A stretch of DNA of 64,000 nt from Burkholderiales bacterium (GTDB taxonomy: Bacteria; Pseudomonadota; Gammaproteobacteria; Burkholderiales; Burkholderiaceae_C). The DNA is taken from positions 1 through 64,000 of the forward strand of contig JADJCH010000035.1 in assembly GCA_016703325.1 (NCBI GenBank), read 5' to 3'. The stretch's first letter is position 1. Each line of letters begins with the position of its first letter. Shown here one piece after another: positions 26,846 to 35,882 of this stretch. The notes under the pieces are model-generated. The model had not been told where the DNA came from, searched no databases, and saw only the letters and a program-made list of their open reading frames with translations. Made by a program: the position numbers and the translations under genes.

Positions 26846-28726
26846 TCAGGAGGGCATGGGCGCCAACCCCGCCGGAAAATCCGGCGTGGCACGCAGCACC
26901 TCGTCCAGGGTGCTCTGGCCACGCGCCACCTTCTGGAGGCCGGCCAGGCGCAGCGGCGTCAGGCCACAGCGCAGCGTCTGCCGACGCAGTTCGGCCAGGT
27001 CCGGGGTGTCGGTGACAGCCGCTCGCACCCCTTCATCAAAGGTCAGCAGCTCGAACAACCCGCTGCGACCCCGGTAACCGGTATTGCGGCAGGCCGGGCA
27101 GCCCACCGCCTGCATCGGCCGGAAGGCTCCCGCTGCGCTCCAGGGCGCCAGCAGCGGTGCGGCCGGCCAGCCCGGCATCGCAGCCGCCAGGGCCTGCGGG
27201 CTGAGGGCCTCGTCGGGCCGGCGGCAGTGCGGACAAAGCGTGCGCACCAGCCGCTGCGCCAGCACACCAATCAACGTCGCGTTGAGCAGGTAGGACGGCA
27301 CGCCCAGGTCCAGCAGCCGGGTCACCGCGCTGGCCGAGTCGTTGGTGTGCAGCGTCGAGAACACCAGGTGGCCGGTGAGCGCGGCCTGCACCGCCATCTC
27401 GGCGGTCTCCAGGTCGCGGATCTCGCCGACCATGATGATGTCCGGATCCTGGCGCATCAGCGCACGCACGCTGGCGGCGAAGTCCAGGTCCAGTGCCGGC
27501 TGCACCTGGGTCTGGTTGAAGGCGGGCTCGATCATCTCGATCGGGTCCTCCACCGTGCAGACGTTGACCGCGTCGGTGGCCAGGCGCTTGAGGGTGGCGT
27601 ACAACGTGGTGGTCTTGCCGCTGCCGGTGGGCCCGGTGACCAGCACGATGCCGTGTGGCGCGGCCATCAGGGCTTCCCAGCGTGCGGCATCGCCCGGATC
27701 GAACCCCAGGTCCGCCACCGGCTTGACGGCGGCCTCCGGGTCGAAGATGCGCATCACCAGCTTTTCGCCAAAGGCAGTGGGCAGCGTGGACAGGCGCATC
27801 TCGATCTCGTCACCGCGCGGGCTGCGGGTCTTGATGCGGCCATCCTGCGCGCGCCGGCGCTCCACCACGTCCATGCGGCCCAGCAGCTTGATGCGTGCGG
27901 TCACCGCAGCCATCACCGTGGTGGGCAGCTGGTAGACGGTGTGCAGCACGCCGTCGATGCGAAAGCGAATGCTGCACTGATCCCGCCGCGGCTCCAGGTG
28001 GATGTCGCTGGCGCGCTGCTCGAAGGCGTAGCTCCACAACCAGTCCACCAGCTGCACCACGCCCTGGTCGTTGGCGTCGAGCTGCTTGTGCTGGCCCATC
28101 TCGACCAGCTGCTCGAAGTTGACCGTCGTGCTGGTTTCGCCGCTCTTCTGCGCCGCCCGCACCGAACGCGCCACCGAGTAGAACTCGGTGGTGAAGCGGG
28201 CAATGTCCTGCGGGTTGGCCAGCACCAGCCGCACCTGCTTGCGGGTGTGCGCAGCGATCTCGTTCACCCAGTCCAGCACGAAGGGCTCGGCGGTAGCCAC
28301 GGTGATCTCGCCGGCGCCGACCTGCACCGGCAGCACCCGGCGCTTCTCGGCATAGGCGGCGGACATCACCTCGGTGACCCTGGCCACGTCCACCTTCAGC
28401 GGATCGATGCGCAGGTAGGGCAGCTTCAGCCGTTGCGCCAGCCAGCGGGTCAGCGCCTCCAGGTCCAGTGCCTCACCGTGATGGGCACCGGGACGGGCGT
28501 CGCGCAGCTGTGCTCCGGCCAAACGCACCAGCGGATGCAGGCTGGAGCTGCCAGCGGCCAGGCGCTGCACCAGTGCGGCGGCCTCGGCCTCGGCCAACAG
28601 CCCGTCGTGACGCATCCAGCCCACCACCTGACGCCAGTTCAGCGGACCGTCCAACGTCGCCGCGTTGGCAACCGGTGCCGGTGCGGTCGGGCGACTGGCG
28701 GGGGGAGGACGGTGGCTGGAGTTCAT
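26846..28726 (-). CDS. gspE: Type II secretion system ATPase GspE
   Basis: 626 residues from ATG 28726. The N-terminal domain (about 60-170, LKLPYLRIDPLKVDVARV) is of the GspE/PilB MshEN-like kind. The C-terminal half is the secretion ATPase: Walker A GPTGSGKTTT, Asp box VCTVEDPIEMIEPAFNQTQV, Walker B IMVGEIRDLETAEMAVQAAL, His box LVFSTLHTNDS, and the zinc tetracysteine loop CPHC...CPACRNTGY. It drives pseudopilus assembly and secretion through the outer membrane. No other gsp genes are next to it, so the rest of the apparatus lies elsewhere. It could also be a type IV pilus PilB paralogue, but the tetracysteine loop and length favour GspE. Confidence 0.85.
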   Translation of the reverse strand: MNSSHRPPPASRPTAPAPVANAATLDGPLNWRQVVGWMRHDGLLAEAEAAALVQRLAAGSSSLHPLVRLAGAQLRDARPGAHHGEALDLEALTRWLAQRLKLPYLRIDPLKVDVARVTEVMSAAYAEKRRVLPVQVGAGEITVATAEPFVLDWVNEIAAHTRKQVRLVLANPQDIARFTTEFYSVARSVRAAQKSGETSTTVNFEQLVEMGQHKQLDANDQGVVQLVDWLWSYAFEQRASDIHLEPRRDQCSIRFRIDGVLHTVYQLPTTVMAAVTARIKLLGRMDVVERRRAQDGRIKTRSPRGDEIEMRLSTLPTAFGEKLVMRIFDPEAAVKPVADLGFDPGDAARWEALMAAPHGIVLVTGPTGSGKTTTLYATLKRLATDAVNVCTVEDPIEMIEPAFNQTQVQPALDLDFAASVRALMRQDPDIIMVGEIRDLETAEMAVQAALTGHLVFSTLHTNDSASAVTRLLDLGVPSYLLNATLIGVLAQRLVRTLCPHCRRPDEALSPQALAAAMPGWPAAPLLAPWSAAGAFRPMQAVGCPACRNTGYRGRSGLFELLTFDEGVRAAVTDTPDLAELRRQTLRCGLTPLRLAGLQKVARGQSTLDEVLRATPDFPAGLAPMPS

Positions 28727-28750
28727 GGGCAACGAAGGGTTCCGCGCTGG

Positions 28751-29674
28751 TCAGGCAGAGGTCGGTGGCTGGAGCGGCTGCAACGCATGCACCCACCTGG
28801 CCGCCCGCAGGCCGAAACGCTCGGTCACCGCTGCGGCGCGCTGCAGCAGGATCTCACGCTCAGGCATCACGGAAGATTTCTGTGCGATGACGATGGTGTT
28901 GCCCTCCTCGGTGGGCGCGAGCATCCACACCCGCGGACCCGGGCCTTCGTCCGTGCCGGCATGGGCCCCGTCGCCGAAGGCTGCGGCGATGCGCCGGGCG
29001 CTGCGGCGGAAGCTGGCGTTGCGGCCGAACAGGTTGACCGTCATGACCCCGCCATCGTCCAACAGGTCGTGGCAGTGGCGGTAGAAGTCGGCATCGTCCA
29101 GCACCGGCGCGGCCGCATCGTGGTCGTAGAGGTCCACACAGAGCACATCGGCCATGCCGCGCCGGGCCGGCTCGGCGACCCAGGCCCCGGCGTCGGCCTG
29201 CAGCACGGCGAGCCGCTCCTCGTCGGCGGGCAGGCGGAACCACTGCCGGCAGGCGGCGATGACCTGCGGATTGATCTCCACCACGGTGCTGTGGCGCGCC
29301 TGCACCTCGGCATGGGTGAAGCGCACTCCCGCGCCGGCGCCCAGCCCCAGGTGCACACAGCGCAGCTGCGTCCACTGCTCCGGATCGTGCAGCAGCAGCC
29401 AGACCATCAGGCGCTGCACGTACTCCAGCTCCAGCTTGCGCGGGCGGCGGATGCGCATGGCGCCCTGCACCCAGGGGGTGTGGCCCAGGTGCAGGTAGCG
29501 CACGCCGTCCAGCTCGGAGATCGTTGCCTCCGGCAGCGGCAGATCGCGGCTGCTGCGCCGCCGCGGCGAGCCGTCGGCCCGCTGCTGTTGCCCCTTGACC
29601 CCGGAGGCTTCGCGTCGCCGGCCATCCGCTCCCACCGCGAGGCTGCCCGGCAAATTGTTCAGAACCGAATTCAT
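28751..29674 (-). CDS. Spermidine-synthase-like (polyamine aminopropyltransferase fold) protein
   Basis: 307 residues from ATG 29674, which overlaps the preceding glycosylase stop (ATGA), so the two are coupled. It shows a Rossmann methyltransferase-like core: CVHLGLGAGAGVRF (SAM-type glycine loop), TVVEINPQVIAACRQWF (acidic residue), ADAGAWV, DVLCVDLYDHDAAAP and MTVNLFGRNASF. This is the pattern of SpeE-like proteins lacking a full polyamine site, common as uncharacterised genes in Burkholderiales. The LGHTPWVQGAM stretch precedes the core. Real substrate unknown. Confidence 0.75.
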   Translation of the reverse strand: MNSVLNNLPGSLAVGADGRRREASGVKGQQQRADGSPRRRSSRDLPLPEATISELDGVRYLHLGHTPWVQGAMRIRRPRKLELEYVQRLMVWLLLHDPEQWTQLRCVHLGLGAGAGVRFTHAEVQARHSTVVEINPQVIAACRQWFRLPADEERLAVLQADAGAWVAEPARRGMADVLCVDLYDHDAAAPVLDDADFYRHCHDLLDDGGVMTVNLFGRNASFRRSARRIAAAFGDGAHAGTDEGPGPRVWMLAPTEEGNTIVIAQKSSVMPEREILLQRAAAVTERFGLRAARWVHALQPLQPPTSA

Positions 29675-30186
29675 GCCAGATGGTAGAGCAGGAACACCTC
29701 CCGCCAGGCAGCGCACTTGCGTGTGAAGCTCCAGCTCGCGTTGGCAGGGCTGGTGGAGGGCAGGCGGTGCACCGGCAGGCCCAGCGCGCGGGTGATGCGC
29801 ATGGCCCGGGCCGACTCGCCGCCGTTGTGCGCCACCGCCTGCAGCGCAGGCAGCCGGCGGCACAGGCCGGGCAGGTCGTTGAGTTCGGCGTCTTCGATGG
29901 CACTGTCCAGGCTGCCCTCGCGCCGGCAGCGGGCGTAGATGTCCCAGATGCCCAGGCCGCGCTCGCGCACCTGCTGCAGACGCTCCTCGTAGGTCAGCGC
30001 GCGCAGGTCCAAGCCCCAGAGCTCACTCAGGATGGGCCAGAACTGGTTGCGCGGGTGGGCGTAGTACTGCTGCGCGGCCAGCGAGGCCACGCTCGGGAAG
30101 CTGCCCAGCAGCAGCAGGCGGGTGTGTGGCCCGACCACCGGCGCCAGGCCGGTCAGGCGGTCTGCTCCCCGGCCCGCCCCGTTCAA
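29671..30186 (-). CDS. DNA-deoxyinosine (hypoxanthine) glycosylase, UDG superfamily
   Basis: 171 residues, apparently starting at TTG 30186, which overlaps the tatD stop. LLLLGSFPSVASLAAQQYYAHPRN matches the family 6 UDG motif GSFPS...QYYAHPRNxFW over residues about 24-50, and LGIWDIYARC and LPSTSPANAS follow. These enzymes remove hypoxanthine arising from adenine deamination. The asparagine of motif 1 is in HPRNQFWPIL. It lies in a three-gene overlapping unit tatD-glycosylase-SpeE-like. The TTG start is unusual but no ATG or GTG fits better. Confidence 0.85.
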   Translation of the reverse strand: MNGAGRGADRLTGLAPVVGPHTRLLLLGSFPSVASLAAQQYYAHPRNQFWPILSELWGLDLRALTYEERLQQVRERGLGIWDIYARCRREGSLDSAIEDAELNDLPGLCRRLPALQAVAHNGGESARAMRITRALGLPVHRLPSTSPANASWSFTRKCAAWREVFLLYHLA

Positions 30187-31031
30187 GTGGCCTCCCGCGG
30201 CAGCAGCCCGAGCAGCCGCGGCAGTGCCGCCACGGCGTTGGCAGTGGACTGCCGCGCCACCTCGCTCAGGTTCAGGCCACGCAGTTCGGCCAGGGTCCGG
30301 GCGATGCGCGGCAGTTCGGCCGGCTCATTGCGGCCGTGGCCCAGGCCGTCCTGACGCTGCTGTGCGCTGCGGTACAACCAGGCGGGCGGGATGTCCGGCG
30401 CGTCGGTCTCCAGCACCCAGGCGTCGGCGGGCAGGTCGGCCGCCAGGCGGCGGATCTGCAGCGCGCGCGCCTGCGTCATCGCGCCGCCGAAGCCCAATTT
30501 GAAGCCCAGGTCCAGGAAAGCGCGCGCCTGCTGCTCGCTGCCGTTGAAGGCATGGGCGATGCCCCCGCTGACTCGCGTACGCCGCAGCAAGGCCAGCAGC
30601 GGATCCACCGCGCGGCGCACATGCAGGATCACCGGCAACCCGGCGTCGCGCGCCAGGGCCAGTTGCGCAGCGCAGCAGCGGGCCTGTTCGTGGGAATCCA
30701 GCCCGGCAACGAAGCCGTCCAGACCAATCTCTCCCACAGCGACCAGATGAGGGTCATCGAGCGCCGCGCCCAGCGCATCGGCCAACTGCTGCAGCGCACC
30801 GGGCGGCTCCTGTTCGACATACAAGGGATGGAACCCCAGCGCATAGGCGTCGCCCTGCTGCCGCGCCAGCGCCTGCACTGCCGCCAGGCTCGGGCTGTGC
30901 ACCGCCGGCAGGACCAGCAGTCCCACCCCGGCGGCGCGGGCCCGGGCACGCACCTCCTGGCGGTCCGGATCGAACTCCGGCGCGTCCAGGTGGCAATGGG
31001 TGTCGATCCAGGTGAGGCGCTCAGCAGACAT
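30183..31031 (-). CDS. tatD: TatD-family metal-dependent hydrolase (DNase)
   Basis: 282 residues. Metal ligands are visible as His12-x-His14 (IDTHCHLD), Glu in AVGEIGLDG, His in PVILHVRRA, His in GGIAHAFNGSEQQA and Asp in VLETDAPDIPP. TatD proteins are TIM-barrel nucleases linked to DNA repair and RNA quality control. The ATG at 31031 begins the unit; its stop overlaps the glycosylase start by 3 bases. Confidence 0.92.
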   Translation of the reverse strand: MSAERLTWIDTHCHLDAPEFDPDRQEVRARARAAGVGLLVLPAVHSPSLAAVQALARQQGDAYALGFHPLYVEQEPPGALQQLADALGAALDDPHLVAVGEIGLDGFVAGLDSHEQARCCAAQLALARDAGLPVILHVRRAVDPLLALLRRTRVSGGIAHAFNGSEQQARAFLDLGFKLGFGGAMTQARALQIRRLAADLPADAWVLETDAPDIPPAWLYRSAQQRQDGLGHGRNEPAELPRIARTLAELRGLNLSEVARQSTANAVAALPRLLGLLPREAT

Positions 31032-31148
31032 GACGCAATGATGCCCCCACCGCCCTCAGCAGCGCCCCGCACAGACAAGGCCACCGGCTCCGTGCTAAGT
31101 TGCGTCACGCTGCGGCGCACCGCGCCGAGCCACTGAAGGGTGTCGTCG

Positions 31149-32120
31149 ATGCGCCGCACGCCAAGGATCAGCCGACAGGTGCCGCCACAGGCGGTCCCAT
31201 CGCCTGTGCCGCGGCCCGTGCAGCATCCCAAGGCCGCAGCGGCTCCCACTCCTGCACAGCAGCCTTCGCGGTACCGCCGCGCCCGTGTTGGGCTGAGCGG
31301 TCTGTTCCAGCTGCGCAGCGCCGTGATCCTGCTGGCCCTGCTGCTGGCGCTGCAGGCGGCCTGGGTCTGGCAGCAGCGCAGCGCGCCACTCACCCAGGAG
31401 GACATCGACGCGGCGGTGCGGCACAGTCTGGAGCAGGAGCCGCTGCCCTCCATGGCCCGCCGCGCTGCCGACCGGGTGCTGCCTTCGGTGGTGCGGGTCG
31501 AAGGTGAGATGGCCCGCCCCGCACCGCCCCGCGCTGCGCCGCGGATCCGCCCCCAGCCCGGCGGCGAGGAGCTCGATGGCAGCAGTCTGGGGGTGGGCAC
31601 CGGGGTGGTCGTGGTCGACAGCGGCCTGATCCTCACCAATCTGCATGTGATCGAGGGCGCGCGGGAGGTCCGCGTGACCTTCCACACCGGGCTCGAATCA
31701 CCTGCCGACATCGTCAGCCTGCACCCGGACCAGGATCTGGCGGTGTTGAAGGCCCGCCGGTTGCCCGACGACCTGCAGGCCGCCACGCTGCGCTCGAGCG
31801 CCGACCTGGGCCCCGGCGACCAGGTGGTGGCGATCGGTTTCCCCTTCGGCATCGGGCCTTCGGTTTCTGCCGGGGTGGTGTCCGGGCTGGAACGGGAGTT
31901 CCGCTCGCCCAAACACGGCCGACCGTTGGCACGGCTGATCCAGTTCGACGCCGCGGCCAATCCCGGCAACTCCGGCGGGCCGCTGGTCACCGCCGACGGC
32001 GAGGTGGTGGGCATCGTCACCGCGATCCTGAACCCGACATCGGCCCACACCTTCCTGGGCATCGGTTTCGCCGTGCCGATCGACAGCGCCGCCGCAGCCG
32101 TCGGCATCCCGCCGTTCTGA
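31149..32120 (+). CDS. HtrA-like trypsin-type serine protease, membrane-anchored, no PDZ
   Basis: 323 residues from ATG 31149 (a GTG three codons earlier is also possible). One N-terminal membrane segment (about 57-75, LFQLRSAVILLALLLALQAA) would leave the protease in the periplasm. The triad is His166 (LTNLHVIEGA), Asp196 (DQDLAVLKA) and Ser275 (PGNSGGPLVTADGEVVGIV). DegP/DegS proteins have one or two PDZ domains after the protease; here the chain ends at about that point, so regulation must differ. It precedes the MoxR gene by 41 bases on the same strand. Confidence 0.88.
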   Translation: MRRTPRISRQVPPQAVPSPVPRPVQHPKAAAAPTPAQQPSRYRRARVGLSGLFQLRSAVILLALLLALQAAWVWQQRSAPLTQEDIDAAVRHSLEQEPLPSMARRAADRVLPSVVRVEGEMARPAPPRAAPRIRPQPGGEELDGSSLGVGTGVVVVDSGLILTNLHVIEGAREVRVTFHTGLESPADIVSLHPDQDLAVLKARRLPDDLQAATLRSSADLGPGDQVVAIGFPFGIGPSVSAGVVSGLEREFRSPKHGRPLARLIQFDAAANPGNSGGPLVTADGEVVGIVTAILNPTSAHTFLGIGFAVPIDSAAAAVGIPPF

Positions 32121-32161
32121 AGCCGTTCCTGCCCTGCGCACGCAGACATTGCCCGCCGCCC

Positions 32162-33241
32162 ATGACCTCTGTTGATCCCTCCACCGAACCCGTTCCGCCC
32201 GCCCCGGCAACCCCGGCAGGAGATGCCGGCCTGGCCCGCGACACCGCGGCGCGGATGGAGCGCATCCTCTACGAGGTCAAGCGGGTGGTGGTGGGTCAGG
32301 ACCGCTTCCTGGAACGGGTGATGGTGGCGCTGCTGGCACAGGGGCACCTGCTGGTCGAAGGGGTGCCGGGGCTGGCCAAGACGCTCACCGTCAAGACCCT
32401 GGCCCGCGTGCTGCAGGGGCAGATGCGGCGCATCCAGTTCACCCCGGACCTGCTGCCGGCCGACCTGGTGGGCACACGCATCTACCAGCCGCACAGCGGC
32501 GAGTTCAGCACCGTGCTCGGCCCGGTGTTCACCCACCTGCTGCTGGCCGACGAAATCAACCGCGCGCCCGCCAAGGTGCAGAGTGCGCTGCTGGAGGTGA
32601 TGCAGGAGCGGCAGGTCACCCTCGCGGGCAGCACCCACCGGGTGCCGGAACCCTTCCTGGTGATGGCCACGCAGAACCCGATCGAGACCGAAGGCACCTA
32701 CCCGCTGCCGGAGGCGCAGGTGGACCGTTTCATGATGAAGGTGCTGATCGGTTATCCCAGCGAGGAAGAGGAGTTCGTCATCGCGCAGCGGTTCACCGGT
32801 GCGCCGATCGAGGTGGCCGGTCTGATCAGCCCGGCAGAGCTGGCGGCCCTGCAGCGCAGTTGCCGCGAGCAGGTCTATGTGGATCCGGCCATCGTCCAGT
32901 ACGTGGTTCGGCTGGTGGCCGCCACCCGGGAGCCCCAGCGGGTCGGCCTGGCCGAACTGGCCCCGTTGATCACCTGGGGCGCCAGCCCGCGCGGCACGCT
33001 GCACCTGGTGGAGGCTGCCCGTGCACTGGCGCTGCTGCGCCGTCGCAGCTATGTGCTGCCGGGCGACGTGCAGGACCTGGCCGCCGACGTGCTGCGCCAC
33101 CGCCTGGTGCTGAGTTACGAAGCCATGGCCGCCGGCTGGACGCCGGACGCCTACCTGGCCCGGCTGCAGGCCGCAGTGGCCGCGCCGCAGGTGCCGCTGC
33201 AGTCCGTTGCAGCCGCTCCAACCCCCTCCCCCGGCCCATGA
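32162..33241 (+). CDS. MoxR-family AAA+ ATPase
   Basis: 359 residues. Walker A is GVPGLAKT (near residue 65), Walker B is LLLADEINRAPAKVQSALLEVMQE, sensor 1 is VMATQNPIETEGTYPLPEAQ, and MoxR lid elements follow (SYVLPGDVQDLAADVLRHRL). MoxR proteins act as chaperones for maturing metal- or cofactor-dependent complexes and usually work with VWA-domain partners. Its TGA overlaps the ATG of the DUF58 gene, and the VWA gene follows, so this is a typical MoxR-VWA unit. Confidence 0.93.
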   Translation: MTSVDPSTEPVPPAPATPAGDAGLARDTAARMERILYEVKRVVVGQDRFLERVMVALLAQGHLLVEGVPGLAKTLTVKTLARVLQGQMRRIQFTPDLLPADLVGTRIYQPHSGEFSTVLGPVFTHLLLADEINRAPAKVQSALLEVMQERQVTLAGSTHRVPEPFLVMATQNPIETEGTYPLPEAQVDRFMMKVLIGYPSEEEEFVIAQRFTGAPIEVAGLISPAELAALQRSCREQVYVDPAIVQYVVRLVAATREPQRVGLAELAPLITWGASPRGTLHLVEAARALALLRRRSYVLPGDVQDLAADVLRHRLVLSYEAMAAGWTPDAYLARLQAAVAAPQVPLQSVAAAPTPSPGP

Positions 33242-34398
33242 CAGCGCCTCCATCGCCGCCCCCACCTGAGTCACCGGGTGAGCGGGATGGCTGCCCCGCC
33301 CCGCTCCAGTCGGCCGAACGGTTGTTGGGCCGACTGGAGTGGACGGTGCTGCGCCGCCTGGACGGACTGCGCCAGGGCGACCGCCTGTCGCCCCGGCGCG
33401 GTCAGGGGCTGGACTTCGCCGACCTGCGCGAATACCAGCCCCATGACGACGTGCGCCACATCGACTGGAACGTCACCGCCCGACTGGGCCAGCCGCATGT
33501 GCGCGAGTTCCTGGAGGAGCGCGACATGGCGGTGTGGTTCCTGGTGGACCTGAGCGCCTCGATGGACTGGGGCAGTGGGCAAGACCCGTCAGCAGCCACG
33601 GACGACGGCCAGGGTGCACCTCGCAGCAAACAGGCTGCGGCCACGGAACTGGTCGCCCTGCTGGCAAGGCTGTTCAGTCGGAGCGGTCACCGCATCGGCG
33701 CCCTGCTCTACCGCCAGAACGTCGAGCAGTTGTTGCCGCCCCGCAGCGGTCGCGCCCAGGTGCTCATGCTGTTGACGCACCTGCAGCGGCCCGCGTCCGC
33801 TGGGCCGTCACACCGGCAACTGCCGGCACCCTCCGGAGGGGTGACCGGAATGGATGACTCGGACCGGCCCGCCTTGTTCTTCACCCGGCTGATGCAACTG
33901 CTGCGTGGCCGTCGGCCGCAGGTCGAGCCCACCGAGTCCACCCGCCTGGCCGACCTGCTGGGCGCCGCCGAGCGGCAGATCCGCGCCCGCAGCAGCCTGA
34001 TCCTGGTGTCCGATTTCCTGAGCCAACCCGGCTGGGAAGCCCCGCTCGGCCGACTGGCGCTGCGCCACGATGTGGTGGTGGTGCACCTGACCGATCCGCT
34101 GGAACGGCAGTTGCCGGATGCAGGCTGGCTGATGCTGCAGGATGCAGAGTCCGGCGAGACTCTGCAGGTGGACTGCGGTGACCCGACCCTGCGTGAACGT
34201 TATGCCCACCTGGCCCGCCAGCGGCAGGAAGCCCTCGAAGAGCATTGGCGCCGCTGCGGGGTGGACAGTTTCGAGCTTGGCAGCGGTGCGCCGATGCTGG
34301 CCACGCTGCAGCGCTTTCTGCATCTGCGGGGATTGCTGTCCTGGCGGACCCGACCGGCCCGAGGGCCGCTGGTGCCCAGCCCCCAAGGTGCCGCGTGA
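33238..34398 (+). CDS. DUF58 domain protein (VWA-like)
   Basis: 386 residues from ATG 33238, overlapping the MoxR stop (ATGA). It carries the DUF58 hallmark LDFADLREYQPHDDVRHIDW followed by NVTARLGQPHVREFLEERD, then a VWA-like MIDAS start LVDLSASMDWG. An Ala/Pro/Gly-rich insertion (about 115-135 and 180-205) interrupts the VWA-like fold. It probably works with the MoxR ATPase and the VWA protein encoded directly downstream (GTGA overlap). Client complex unknown. Confidence 0.88.
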   Translation: MTAPPSPPPPESPGERDGCPAPLQSAERLLGRLEWTVLRRLDGLRQGDRLSPRRGQGLDFADLREYQPHDDVRHIDWNVTARLGQPHVREFLEERDMAVWFLVDLSASMDWGSGQDPSAATDDGQGAPRSKQAAATELVALLARLFSRSGHRIGALLYRQNVEQLLPPRSGRAQVLMLLTHLQRPASAGPSHRQLPAPSGGVTGMDDSDRPALFFTRLMQLLRGRRPQVEPTESTRLADLLGAAERQIRARSSLILVSDFLSQPGWEAPLGRLALRHDVVVVHLTDPLERQLPDAGWLMLQDAESGETLQVDCGDPTLRERYAHLARQRQEALEEHWRRCGVDSFELGSGAPMLATLQRFLHLRGLLSWRTRPARGPLVPSPQGAA

Positions 34399-35444
34399 AC
34401 CCCTTCAGTTTTCTCTGGCCCCAGGCGCTGCTCTCGCTGTTGCTGTTGCCCCTGTTGGTCGGCGCCTACTTGTGGCTGCTGCACCGGCACCGCAAGGCGG
34501 TGCTGCGCTGGTCCAGCCTGGGCCTGGTGAAACAGGCCGCCGCGGTCCAGGGGCGCTGGCGCCGCCACATTCCACCGCTGCTGCTGGGCCTGGCACTGCT
34601 GCTGCTGATGCTGGCGCTGGGCCGCCCGGTGACCCGCCTGACGCTGCCACTGCAGGACCAGACGCTGCTGCTGGCCATGGACGTGTCCGGCTCGATGCGG
34701 GCCACCGATGTGGAGCCCAGCCGCATCGTGGCCTCGCAGAACGCCGCCAAGGCCTTCGTGCAGGAGTTGCCGCGGCACGTGCGGGTGGGCATCGTCAGCT
34801 TCGCCGGCACAGCCGCGGTGGTGCAGGCGCCCACCCACAGCCGCGACGATCTCCTGGCTGCCATCGACCGCTTCCAGCTGCAAAGAGGCACCGCCATCGG
34901 CAGCGGCCTGGTGCTGAGCCTGGCCACCCTGTTTCCGGAGGCGGGCATCGACCTCAGCCAGATCACCGGGGAGCGCCGCATGCCCCGCCCCCTGGGAGCC
35001 CGTGCGGGGGCATCACAGCCCACGCCCTTCGAGCCGGTTCCCCCGGGCAGCTATTCGGCCGCCGCCATCGTCTTGCTGACCGACGGACAGCGCACCACCG
35101 GCCCGGACCCTCTGGAGGCCGCGAAGATGGCCGCCGACCGCGGCGTGAAGGTCTACACCGTCGGCTTCGGCACCACTCAGGGGGAGGTGATCGGCTTTGA
35201 CGGCTGGAGCATGCGGGTGCGCCTGGACGAGGCCTCGCTCCAGCAGATCGCTGCCATCACGCAGGCCGAGTACTTTTACGCCGGCAGCGCGCAGGATCTG
35301 AAGAAGGTCTACGACACGCTGGGTTCGCGCCTGGTGTTCGAACACAAGGAAACCGAAGTGACGGCGGTGCTGGCCGGACTGGCCGGATTGCTGGTGATGG
35401 CCGCCGCGGGCCTGGCACTGGCCTGGTTTGGCCGCATCGCCTGA
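34395..35444 (+). CDS. VWA-domain membrane protein (BatA-like)
   Basis: 349 residues from GTG 34395, overlapping the DUF58 stop. Two N-terminal membrane segments (about 5-25 and 55-75) and one C-terminal segment (about 325-345) flank a von Willebrand A domain in the periplasm or cytoplasm. The MIDAS metal site DVSGSM is near residue 96, the threonine element is RGTAIGSGL and the acidic element is LLTDGQRTTG. BatA/Aerotolerance-type proteins of this build accompany MoxR and DUF58. A proline-rich insertion (about 195-215) is specific. It ends the unit; a short perfect hairpin CCTTCGG-T-CCGAAGG follows at 35451-35465. Confidence 0.88.
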   Translation: MNPFSFLWPQALLSLLLLPLLVGAYLWLLHRHRKAVLRWSSLGLVKQAAAVQGRWRRHIPPLLLGLALLLLMLALGRPVTRLTLPLQDQTLLLAMDVSGSMRATDVEPSRIVASQNAAKAFVQELPRHVRVGIVSFAGTAAVVQAPTHSRDDLLAAIDRFQLQRGTAIGSGLVLSLATLFPEAGIDLSQITGERRMPRPLGARAGASQPTPFEPVPPGSYSAAAIVLLTDGQRTTGPDPLEAAKMAADRGVKVYTVGFGTTQGEVIGFDGWSMRVRLDEASLQQIAAITQAEYFYAGSAQDLKKVYDTLGSRLVFEHKETEVTAVLAGLAGLLVMAAAGLALAWFGRIA

Positions 35445-35473
35445 AACCACCCTTCGGTCCGAAGGACCACAGA

Positions 35474-35773
35474 CTACAGCGTGCTGTCTTCCGTCGTCTG
35501 CTGGGCCGCCCGGCGCAGCTCTTCGGGCGTGTAGCCCTCCCGCAGCAGCGCCTCGCGCAGCCAGGGGGGCTGGCTGCCGTTGCCGTCCCAGGTCATGCCG
35601 GAAATCGGGTGACGGTACCGGATCACCGGTGCGGCAGCCCGAGGCAGCACAACCACCGGCCTGCCGCGCAATTCACTGGGCTCGATCTGCCAGAAGTCCA
35701 TCAACTTGCGGATCTTCCGAATGGCCGCAATCTTCTCCGGATCCTCCGAGGGATCAACGTCCAGGTGTTTCAT
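35474..35773 (-). CDS. H-NS family nucleoid-associated protein, short form
   Basis: 99 residues from ATG 35773. The C-terminus has the H-NS DNA-binding core YRHPISGMTWDGNGSQPPWL (aromatic plus TWxGxG pattern), followed by REALLREGYTPEELR. The N-terminal half (EDPEKIAAIRKIRKLMDFWQ) is helical and could dimerise. Family H-NS proteins silence AT-rich DNA. The TWDGNG motif replaces the usual TWSGRG, keeping both glycines but losing the arginine. A CRP-like palindrome lies 110 bases upstream. The frame is open further upstream to 35890, but the start at 35773 gives the normal H-NS-like size. Confidence 0.82.
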   Translation of the reverse strand: MKHLDVDPSEDPEKIAAIRKIRKLMDFWQIEPSELRGRPVVVLPRAAAPVIRYRHPISGMTWDGNGSQPPWLREALLREGYTPEELRRAAQQTTEDSTL

Positions 35774-35882
35774 CGAAAGTTGCTGTGCGCTGACAACGAA
35801 GCACCCGCAAGGTGCACGAACAGGGAGGCGATTGATCCACCGGCAGGCACGACTATAAGTCGGGCTGCCGAGACCCTCGATT

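Noticed and set aside
22980..27077. 1365-codon open frame on the forward strand
   Set aside because: It runs antisense to three well-supported genes (MFS exporter, tctA, tctB) and is a product of high GC; its protein is low-complexity Arg/His/Gln with no domain.
30629..33274. 881-codon open frame on the reverse strand
   Set aside because: Antisense to the protease and MoxR genes, both of which have complete motifs.
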